A DNA stretch of 5,058 nucleotides, from positions 1-5,058 of the forward strand of contig JAQGLH010000307.1 of assembly GCA_028293005.1 (NCBI GenBank), written 5' to 3'. The position numbers were made by a program, and so were the translations under genes. Numbering within the stretch: the first letter of the stretch is position 1; the number at the start of each line of letters is the position of its first letter. This document shows positions 1-5,058 of this stretch, piece by piece. The DNA comes from Alphaproteobacteria bacterium (GTDB lineage Bacteria > Pseudomonadota > Alphaproteobacteria > Sphingomonadales > Sphingomonadaceae). A model generated the notes under the pieces. It saw only the letters and a list, made by a program, of their open reading frames with translations, had not been told where the DNA came from and ran no database searches.

Positions 1-53
1 GCACGGTGTCCGATACTTTATTCAGCTTTGGCAAGGGGTGTTGTGCCGCCGCC

Positions 54-129
54 GGACTATTTGCGATCTCGAGGATCTCGGCTCGACGCAGCCATCAGCG
101 TGCCTGGCCTGGCGGATCGTCGCTGATCG
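54..129. repeat. 76-bp direct repeat, left copy
   Basis: This stretch aligns without gaps to 3875-3950 in the same orientation, with 69 of 76 bases identical by hand count. Mismatches fall at 65, 78, 89, 90, 92, 101 and 109. Similarity stops abruptly on both sides: from 130 onward and before about 53 the flanks are unrelated. Read on the minus strand, the copy holds the last codons and stop of the sigma-54 activator that is intact at the right end, plus about 41 bases downstream of that stop. The two copies bracket the metal-resistance genes. This is the arrangement left by integration at a gene's 3' end or by recombination between homologous segments, but the mechanism is inference. Confidence 0.85.
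95..129 (-). pseudogene. Displaced C-terminal tail of a sigma-54 activator homologue
   Basis: On the minus strand this copy reads in frame ISDDPPGQAR and then TGA (stop at 97-95). The intact activator at the right end finishes ISDDPPSQAR, so only one residue differs. Upstream of position 130 the similarity is lost and no helix-turn-helix sequence precedes the tail. It is therefore an orphan gene end and not a gene. The difference from the intact copy (one silent change and one Gly/Ser change in the coding part, five changes in the noncoding part) suggests it came from a diverged allele, or that the duplication is old. Confidence 0.6.
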
Positions 130-198
130 CGAAGGGAAATCGAATGCCGCTCCTACGACGGCAAAGGCGTTACATGGCAGCTCATCAGGCACGCCTGA
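127..198 (+). pseudogene. Possible C-terminal gene fragment of unknown origin
   Basis: A short plus-strand frame reads REIECRSYDGKGVTWQLIRH, then Ala and TGA (196-198). It has no start codon, and it opens only where the 76-bp repeat ends (a TGA in the same frame sits at 124-126). Its composition looks protein-like, and its stop lies nine bases before a factor-independent terminator on the same strand, as expected for the end of a transcribed gene. I do not recognise the family. It may be the surviving end of a gene cut off at the repeat boundary, or chance. Two other frames are also open here, so confidence is low. Confidence 0.22.
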
Positions 199-199
199 T
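184..199. repeat. Short perfect inverted repeat
   Basis: The arms ATCAGGC (184-190) and GCCTGAT (193-199) are perfect complements around a 2-bp centre. A 2-nt loop is too tight for a good RNA hairpin, so a protein-binding dyad is as likely. It lies at the end of the possible gene fragment and just before the terminator. Function unknown. Confidence 0.4.
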
Positions 200-206
200 A
201 GTATGA

Positions 207-230
207 CCCCGCTTTATGCGGGGCCCTTTT
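207..230 (+). terminator. Factor-independent terminator
   Basis: CCCCGC (207-212) pairs with GCGGGG (218-223) around the loop TTTAT and is followed by CCCTTTT (224-230). A GC-rich stem with a downstream T-run is the classic layout for termination of plus-strand transcription. No intact plus-strand gene precedes it in the window. It may have served the truncated frame ending at 198, and it would insulate the repressor/exporter operon from upstream read-through. Confidence 0.65.
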
Positions 231-250
231 CGATGTTTCCCAGCTAGGGC

Positions 251-271
251 GACTGGCCGAAACGGCTAGTC
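251..271. repeat. 9-bp hairpin with AAA loop
   Basis: GACTGGCCG (251-259) and CGGCTAGTC (263-271) pair over nine positions, one of them a G-U wobble in RNA, around a three-base AAA loop. No T-run follows, so it is not a standard terminator. It lies between the terminator and the repressor promoter and could be a backup stem or a binding site. The role is unknown. Confidence 0.4.
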
Positions 272-327
272 CAGCTTGAGAACCCCACCCTCAAAGCAAG
301 CCCGACCAACGGCGTTCGACGTGTCGA

Positions 328-356
328 TTGACCCCCTCCCCCCTAGGGGGTAGGGG
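328..356 (+). promoter_or_regulatory. Candidate promoter of the repressor/exporter operon
   Basis: TTGACC (328-333) is a good -35 hexamer. A 17-bp spacer leads to TAGGGG (351-356), a poor -10 element. The spacer is almost entirely the G-tract operator, so a bound repressor would block RNA polymerase directly, as in other CsoR/RcnR-controlled promoters. If this promoter is used, transcription would begin very close to the ATG at 363, giving a nearly leaderless mRNA. The weak -10 makes the call tentative. Confidence 0.35.
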
Positions 357-357
357 G
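332..357. promoter_or_regulatory. G-tract dyad operator for the CsoR/RcnR-family repressor
   Basis: The 26-bp element is symmetric about the TA at 344/345. Twelve of its 13 base pairs are complementary; only 338/351 breaks the symmetry. It is made of runs of C on the left and G on the right separated by TA steps (CCTAGGGGGTAGGGGG at 342-357). CsoR/RcnR-family proteins are known to recognise G/C tracts flanked by TA, so this is the expected operator for the repressor starting six bases downstream. The right G-run (352-357) also sits where the ribosome binding site should be, five bases before the ATG. Confidence 0.75.
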
Positions 358-362
358 CGTGA

Positions 363-629
363 ATGTCGCACGCATCCGATCCCGAAGTCCACCGAGGGCT
401 AACCCAAGCTCAGGGCCATATAGCCTCAATCCTCTCTATGCTGAGCGATGGACGGTCGTGCCTCGATCTCGCGCAGCAACTGCAGGCGGTCGAAAGCACC
501 ATCCGAACCGTCAAGCGCGCCCTGATCCATGATCACATGGAGCATTGCATCGCTGACGCTGTCGCAACCGAGGGGAAGAGCGGCGAGCAGGCGCTGCGCG
601 AGTTCAAGTCGCTCACCAAGTATCTCTGA
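363..629 (+). CDS. CsoR/RcnR-family metal-sensing transcriptional repressor
   Basis: This 88-residue protein has the size and all-helical pattern of the DUF156 (CsoR/RcnR/FrmR) family: tetrameric cytoplasmic repressors that leave DNA when they bind metal or react with an effector. The helix-1 signature appears as TQAQGHIASILSML (14-27). Likely ligands are Cys33 in GRSC, His58 and Cys62 in IHDHMEHCI, with His3 and His10 near the N-terminus. The Cys-His-Cys set matches CsoR (copper) and InrS (nickel). E. coli RcnR has His at the last position and also uses His3. The adjacent exporter argues for a nickel/cobalt sensor. The ATG at 363 is chosen because the G-rich run 352-357 is correctly spaced and the protein has full family length. 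The stop lies 11 bases before the exporter start, so the two are probably co-transcribed and translationally coupled. Effector identity is inference. Confidence 0.85.
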   Translation: MSHASDPEVHRGLTQAQGHIASILSMLSDGRSCLDLAQQLQAVESTIRTVKRALIHDHMEHCIADAVATEGKSGEQALREFKSLTKYL

Positions 630-640
630 AGGTCCCCAAC

Positions 641-1744
641 GTGCCGTCGCTTCTCGAACTACTCGCTGGCGGCCACGCTTGGCTCTACATCCCCGCAGCG
701 GTTCTGCTGGGCGGGTTGCACGGGCTGGAGCCCGGCCATTCCAAGACGATGATGGCGGCGTTCATTATCGCCGTGCGCGGAACGATCGCACAGGCAGTCC
801 TGCTCGGCGTGTCGGCAGCGATCTCGCATTCCATTGTCGTGTGGGTGGTGGCGCTCGGCGGGCAATATCTCGGGCGTAATCTCGATGGCGCGACCAGCGA
901 ACCTTATCTGCAGATCGCATCTGCCGTGATCGTGCTTAGCGTTGGCCTGTGGATGATCTGGCGCACGCGACGCGAAGCGGTCGCCGAAGCTGGGCATACT
1001 CATGGCCATGACCATGACCATAACGATCATCGTGAGCACGCTGATGTGCAGCGGATTGATACCGGGCACGGGCAGGTTGCCCTGGAAGTATTTGAGGACG
1101 GCGTTCCACCGCGCTGGCGGCTTCGCACTGAGCGTGGTTCGCGCTGGCAGCCCGACCAGTCGCGCCAGTCGTTCGCCTTTGTCGACCGTGGCGACTATCT
1201 CGAAAGTGTCGACGAAATCCCCGAACCACGCGCCTTCCTGGGGCGGCTGAGGCTAGGGCATGCCGGCCATTCTCACGACCATGATCTGCGGTTCTCGGAG
1301 GATCACGATCACGGCGACGCCGGCGTGAGGTTAGACGAGGGTGGTTACATGGATGCGCACGAGCGCGCGCATGCCGGCGATATTGAGCGGCGCTTTGCAG
1401 GTCGAAGCGTCACGACCTGTCAGATCGTGCTGTTTGGGCTGACCGGCGGGCTGATCCCGTGCCCGGCGGCGATCACGGTGCTGCTGCTCTGCCTGCAGCT
1501 TAAACAACTCACACTCGGCGTAGTATTGGTGCTGTCGTTCAGCGTCGGACTCGCGCTGACGATGGTGCTGGTCGGCGTCGCCGCCTCGCTCAGCGTTCGG
1601 CATATCCAGAAGCGCTGGTCAGGGTTCAATGCCTTCGCCCGCCGCGCGCCTTATGCCTCGGGGGGTTTGATGGTGGTTATCGCGCTTTATATGGGCGCGT
1701 CGGGCTGGATGGGCCTGACCGGCGGACATATGCCGCAAGTCTAA
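641..1744 (+). CDS. rcnA: NicO/RcnA-type nickel/cobalt efflux transporter
   Basis: This 367-residue inner-membrane protein exports Ni(II)/Co(II) from the cytoplasm. Family hallmarks are HGLEPGHSKT (27-36), AAISHS (59-64) and, in the second half, LTGGLIPCPAAITVLLLC (267-284). About six hydrophobic segments are visible, near 14-27, 46-72, 90-108, 260-285, 290-316 and 340-358. The long central loop (about 117-250) has three His/Asp-rich stretches (119-133, 207-215, 221-226) enclosing a soluble, probably beta-rich insert around 143-200 (VFEDGVPPRW, GDYLESVDEIPEP). This loop type is seen in longer NcrC/NreB-like members and is absent from compact ones. The GTG start is supported by TGAAGG (627-632) eight bases upstream, which overlaps the repressor stop. 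E. coli RcnA is shorter. The sequence ends six bases from the convergent beta-propeller gene. Ni versus Co preference cannot be read from sequence. Confidence 0.92.
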   Translation: MPSLLELLAGGHAWLYIPAAVLLGGLHGLEPGHSKTMMAAFIIAVRGTIAQAVLLGVSAAISHSIVVWVVALGGQYLGRNLDGATSEPYLQIASAVIVLSVGLWMIWRTRREAVAEAGHTHGHDHDHNDHREHADVQRIDTGHGQVALEVFEDGVPPRWRLRTERGSRWQPDQSRQSFAFVDRGDYLESVDEIPEPRAFLGRLRLGHAGHSHDHDLRFSEDHDHGDAGVRLDEGGYMDAHERAHAGDIERRFAGRSVTTCQIVLFGLTGGLIPCPAAITVLLLCLQLKQLTLGVVLVLSFSVGLALTMVLVGVAASLSVRHIQKRWSGFNAFARRAPYASGGLMVVIALYMGASGWMGLTGGHMPQV

Positions 1745-1750
1745 GCCGGA

Positions 1751-2749
1751 TTAGTGCGTGCGCAGCACCCACAAAGCGGCGGGAGCGCCGCCGCGCGCCG
1801 GCGCAGCGACGAACAGCATCTGCAGTTCCGGCACGAACAGGCCCGTACGAGCGCCGGCTCCGGTGGTGACGCGCACTGGTTCCGCGTTCGAGTTGGTGAT
1901 TGATGACAGATCCACATGGCCCGCGCCGCAGACCAGCAGGAACCGGTCGCCGTCGATGAACAGATCGTCCGCGTCGCCACAGGCTGCACGCGTCGAGATG
2001 ACGGCGCCTTTGACTGCGTCACGGATCTGAAGCGCGGCCGGAAGACGGTAGGCGAGCGCGAACCAGCGGCCGCTGGGATCGGTGGCGAGCGGAAAGTTCA
2101 TCCGGCGCACGCCCGTTGGCCATGAAGCGCTGACCTTGTCGGCGTCGAGGTTCGCCGCGACGATCGCACCACGATCGGGAATGTTGATGACGACCTTGCT
2201 CCCAATCAGCTGAAAGCCTTCGGGATGGCCCGCCAGCTTGAGCGTGCTGAGTAAGCGGTGCGTCGCCGGATCGATCACGGCGAGCGCACCCGAACCATAG
2301 CCGACGAGGACGTGACCGTTCCGCTCGTCGATGCGCACGTTGTCAGCATCATCGCCCAGCTTCAGCATGGTGATCTCCTGCTGGTTGGCGGCGGTGTAAA
2401 AGTGGACGGAACCATCGCCGCACGCGACGACAAGCTGACCATCAGACAGCACCGCAACACCCTGCGGCTCGGCCAGGTGTGCGATCCGCCCGGCGACCCT
2501 GCCGGCGGCAAGATCCACCGCATCGACCGTGCCGTTGCCATATTCCGCAACGAACAGCAGCTTGTCGCGAAGGTCGATCGCGAGATGGTCGATACGCCCG
2601 GCAACATTCGGGAGCGCGATCTTCCGTTCGAGGCGCAGCGGCGATGCCGGATCGCTGGTCGAGATCGTGCGCGGGGATGCTTGGCAGCCGGTCGCGGACA
2701 ACGCCGCGAACGCCGCCATGATCCGGGTGCCTGCCATTACGCCCATCAT
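1751..2749 (-). CDS. YncE/YVTN-type beta-propeller lipoprotein
   Basis: This 332-residue protein appears to be a secreted repeat protein. The N-terminus has a basic residue (Arg9), a hydrophobic stretch (10-20) and a lipobox ATGC with Cys22, followed by Gln, so it is predicted to be lipid-anchored and sent to the outer membrane. The rest is built of roughly 40-residue repeats typical of YncE/YVTN propellers, for example HLAIDLRDKLLFVAEYGNGT from about 54, GVAVLSDGQLVVACGDGS from about 97, and VLVGYGSGALAVIDP from about 151. The start ATG overlaps the dismutase stop as ATGA, indicating translational coupling. AAGG lies 4 bases before this ATG but 7 before the next one (2746-2744), so the second Met may be the true start. 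The substrate or partner is unknown. Position in a chromate-type operon suggests a periplasmic stress role, by inference only. Confidence 0.8.
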   Translation of the reverse strand: MMGVMAGTRIMAAFAALSATGCQASPRTISTSDPASPLRLERKIALPNVAGRIDHLAIDLRDKLLFVAEYGNGTVDAVDLAAGRVAGRIAHLAEPQGVAVLSDGQLVVACGDGSVHFYTAANQQEITMLKLGDDADNVRIDERNGHVLVGYGSGALAVIDPATHRLLSTLKLAGHPEGFQLIGSKVVINIPDRGAIVAANLDADKVSASWPTGVRRMNFPLATDPSGRWFALAYRLPAALQIRDAVKGAVISTRAACGDADDLFIDGDRFLLVCGAGHVDLSSITNSNAEPVRVTTGAGARTGLFVPELQMLFVAAPARGGAPAALWVLRTH

Positions 2750-3453
2750 GTAGCCTTGGCGAACCGACCGTCGGCCGAGGTCCAGTTCACCGCGCCCATG
2801 AATGCGTCGACATAGGCGGCAGCCTTCGCGCCGTAATCCATCGCATAGGCATGCTCATACATATCAAGCGCGAGGATCGCCGTGCTGCCAGCCAGCGTCA
2901 TGGTGTGATCGGCCGCCCATTGATTGACCAAGCGGTTGTCGCGGTGGCTATAGGTCAGCAGCACCCACCCCGAGCCACCACCAAGCGCCTTGCCCATCGT
3001 GGCGAACTCGGCACGCCAGCGGGCATCGCTTCCGAAATCACGCTCAATCGCCGTGGCGAGCCCTTGGCTGGGCCGCGTCGGTGCGCCGAGGCCGGAGAAA
3101 TACAGTTCGTGGAGGATCATCGAGTTCCACGCGATCAGCTCTTCGCGCTTCAGCCCGTTGATCGTGAAGACGGGCGCGGTCGCGAGATCGAGTGCGGCAA
3201 ACTGACTGGAAATCGCACCGAGCCGCTTCACCGCGCCCATGTAATTGTTGTCGTAATGGCTCACGAGCAGCTTCTCCGACAGGCCGGTAATCGCCTTCGG
3301 ATCGAACGGCAGTGGGACCGGCTGTGGCGTGAAGCTCGGTCCTGCCGGAGAAGTTGCGGCACCTGCCGCCGTTGTGGTCAGCGCGGCTGCGCCCAACGAG
3401 AGCGCCGCGCCAGCTGCGAGCACGTTGCGACGGTCAATCAGGGTATCGGACAT
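2746..3453 (-). CDS. Tat-exported Fe/Mn-family superoxide dismutase
   Basis: This converts superoxide to hydrogen peroxide and oxygen. In the 235-residue form the N-terminus has a twin-arginine signal (DRRNVLAAGAALSLGAAAL, Arg8-Arg9, then an Ala-rich region to about 34), so the folded, metal-loaded enzyme should be exported to the periplasm. The four metal ligands are visible: His66 in SHYDNNY, His115 in LHELYF, and Asp197 and His201 in DMYEHAYAMDYG. The second-ligand motif HELYF replaces the common NHSFYW and resembles the ChrC-type subgroup. ATG at 3453 is preferred over ATG at 3459 because GGAG (3464-3461) lies 7 bases upstream of the former and only 1 from the latter. The gene follows a broken chrB/chrA relic, matching the place of chrC in known chromate-resistance operons, and overlaps the downstream lipoprotein gene by 4 bases. 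Fe versus Mn is not determined. Confidence 0.9.
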   Translation of the reverse strand: MSDTLIDRRNVLAAGAALSLGAAALTTTAAGAATSPAGPSFTPQPVPLPFDPKAITGLSEKLLVSHYDNNYMGAVKRLGAISSQFAALDLATAPVFTINGLKREELIAWNSMILHELYFSGLGAPTRPSQGLATAIERDFGSDARWRAEFATMGKALGGGSGWVLLTYSHRDNRLVNQWAADHTMTLAGSTAILALDMYEHAYAMDYGAKAAAYVDAFMGAVNWTSADGRFAKAT

Positions 3454-3460
3454 GGGCATT

Positions 3461-3464
3461 CTCC
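3461..3464 (-). promoter_or_regulatory. Ribosome binding site that decides the dismutase start
   Basis: Minus-strand GGAG is followed by AATGCCC and then ATG at 3453. The first ATG, at 3459, is only one base from GGAG and is therefore unlikely to be used. The shorter form begins MSDTLIDRR and keeps the entire Tat motif. Confidence 0.6.
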
Positions 3465-3499
3465 GGGGGGATGAGGGGAAGGTGAGCAGGAAGTCTTGC

Positions 3500-3592
3500 T
3501 CATGAGACGATGCCCGTCAGAGCCAGGATGACACCAATCGCTGACGCAGTGCCAAGGATCGTGACGATGCCAATCTTCAGCCGCTCGTATAT
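3500..3592 (-). pseudogene. chrA: C-terminal remnant of a chrA-like chromate transporter
   Basis: From about 3589 down to the TGA at 3502-3500 the minus strand reads YERLKIGIVTILGTASAIGV and then ILALTGIVS. This is a basic turn followed by one hydrophobic, Gly/Ala-rich segment that ends at the protein C-terminus. It is the pattern of the last membrane helix of CHR-family transporters, but a single helix is weak evidence by itself. The support is positional: it sits directly behind a chrB-like start and in front of a chrC-type dismutase, where chrA stands in known operons. It has no start codon and is in a different frame from the chrB part. It could instead be the end of some other membrane protein. 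Confidence 0.45.
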
Positions 3593-3668
3593 CAATGATC
3601 GGCGGGCTGTTCGGCGTGCCGATCAGGCGGGTGAGTTTATCCGATGTGATCGTATGGATTGCGGGCAT
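3585..3668 (-). pseudogene. chrB: Truncated chrB-like rhodanese-domain start
   Basis: ATG at 3668 has GAAGGA (3681-3676) seven bases upstream, a proper initiation site. The first 28 codons read MPAIHTITSDKLTRLIGTPN and then SPPIIDIR, which matches how I recall rhodanese-containing ChrB proteins of alphaproteobacteria beginning. IIDIR is the first strand of the rhodanese fold. After about residue 28 the expected sequence (the rest of the rhodanese domain and the ChrB C-terminal domain, roughly 250-300 residues) is missing, and the frame runs into unrelated codons until a stop at 3440-3438. The catalytic Cys loop is absent, so the product cannot be functional. If translated, it would be a 76-residue chimera reading past the dismutase start. 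ChrB proteins are chromate-responsive regulators or required resistance factors, so that function is lost here. Confidence 0.65.
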
Positions 3669-3744
3669 GGCGGCGTCCTTCAAAAAGTCGGGACGCGATA
3701 CTTCAGCCTGTCGCCTCGTGGGGAAATCGCCGACCCCATGCCGC

Positions 3745-3774
3745 TATTGAGCAACGGGTAGCGCGGGTTGTCAA
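3745..3774 (-). promoter_or_regulatory. Promoter of the chr-like minus-strand operon
   Basis: On the minus strand, perfect TTGACA (3774-3769) is followed after 18 bases by TCAATA (3750-3745), a weak -10. It lies about 77 bases upstream of the chrB-like ATG and is intact, so it should now drive the scar, the dismutase and the lipoprotein. The next minus-strand gene upstream ends at 3916, which makes an independent promoter in this gap likely. Confidence 0.5.
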
Positions 3775-3786
3775 TCGTCGATTGAC
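3770..3786. promoter_or_regulatory. Perfect 17-bp dyad over the -35 element
   Basis: GTCAATCG (3770-3777) and CGATTGAC (3779-3786) are exact inverted arms around a single T. The element overlaps five of the six bases of the minus-strand TTGACA and extends upstream of it. This is the usual position for a repressor operator and could be the target of a ChrB-type or other dimeric regulator. The regulator candidate in cis (the chrB-like gene) is destroyed, so control, if any, must come from elsewhere. Confidence 0.55.
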
Positions 3787-3915
3787 GCCGGTCTATCCGG
3801 GTATGCGACTCAAGGTTTGATGCCGATTTCCTCGAACTCGGCGTCGACTTCCCCTGACAGCCTTCGGGCGAGCTGGACTATTTGCAATCTCGAGGATCGC
3901 GGCTCGACGGGGACA
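3787..3915. other. Spacer between activator stop and chr promoter
   Basis: No intact gene is seen. The right part (from 3875) is the noncoding half of the direct repeat. On the minus strand a short open stretch, QLARRLSGEVDAEFEEIGIK followed by Pro and TGA (3875-3810), looks protein-like but has no start codon. It is either a gene-end remnant cut at the repeat boundary or chance. No convincing terminator for the activator was found. The inverted TCGAG/CTCGA pair inside the repeat, present in both copies, is short and lacks a T-run. Confidence 0.3.

Positions 3916-5058
<1,143 letters not shown>

Noticed and set aside
6..247. Two overlapping plus-strand open frames at the left end (6-206 and 38-247)
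   Set aside because: Both read through the direct repeat and into (or right up to) the terminator hairpin, have no ribosome binding site and show no recognisable domain. The repeat on the opposite strand is a known gene end.
316..327. TCGAC-GT-GTCGA inverted repeat upstream of the repressor
   Set aside because: Five-base arms are expected by chance in GC-rich DNA, and the stronger dyad at 332-357 explains regulation.
2258..2815. 185-codon plus-strand open frame
   Set aside because: It is antisense to the beta-propeller and the end of the dismutase, both of which have clear family features. Long shadows are normal in GC-rich DNA.
2851..3474. 207-codon plus-strand open frame
   Set aside because: It is antisense to the dismutase, whose metal ligands and Tat signal are intact. 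The frame has Arg-rich composition and no domain.
3438..3503. 21-codon minus-strand frame MSKTSCSPSPHPPGECPCPI plus Pro, whose ATG overlaps the stop of the chrA-like relic
   Set aside because: The ATGA overlap is attractive, but the frame contains the dismutase ribosome binding site, runs past its start codon and has no recognisable function. It is more likely a by-product of the scar.
3890..3906. Inverted TCGAG/CTCGA pair as terminator for the activator (also at 69-85)
   Set aside because: Only five base pairs with an eight-base loop and no T-run. CTCGAG is also self-palindromic, so pairing is not convincing.

Overview
The window looks like chromosomal or plasmid DNA of a GC-rich alphaproteobacterium, most plausibly a sphingomonad. 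This is judged from codon usage, from the protein sequences as I know those families, and from the nickel/chromate resistance gene content. No taxonomic marker is present, so the assignment is inference.

Layout. Positions 1-362 hold no intact gene. They contain one copy of a 76-bp direct repeat (54-129), a possible gene-end fragment, a factor-independent terminator (207-230), a second hairpin (251-271), and a striking G-tract operator (332-357). Next comes a compact plus-strand metal-efflux operon: a CsoR/RcnR-family repressor (363-629) and a NicO/RcnA-type nickel/cobalt exporter (GTG start, 641-1744). It converges, with a 6-bp gap, on a minus-strand unit. That unit reads, in transcription order, a promoter with a perfect 17-bp dyad (3745-3786), a broken chrB-like rhodanese start fused out of frame to what looks like the last codons of a chrA-like membrane protein (3668-3500), a Tat-exported Fe/Mn superoxide dismutase (3453-2746), and a lipoprotein beta-propeller (2749-1751) that overlaps the dismutase stop by ATGA. 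The right end is the 3' part of a sigma-54-dependent activator (5058-3916, minus strand), whose 5' end lies outside the window.

How the parts fit. The repressor and exporter form a self-contained Ni/Co (or related metal) sensing and efflux pair, with the operator overlapping the promoter spacer and the ribosome binding site. The minus-strand unit is best read as a decayed chromate-resistance operon. The sensor/regulator (chrB) and transporter (chrA) were largely deleted, leaving the promoter, the dismutase (the chrC position in known chr operons) and the propeller lipoprotein. A 76-bp near-identical repeat (69/76) lies at both edges of this metal-resistance block. It carries the last 11 codons and stop of the sigma-54 activator, so the block looks like an insertion next to, or a recombination product at, the 3' end of that gene. 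No integrase or transposase is visible in the window.
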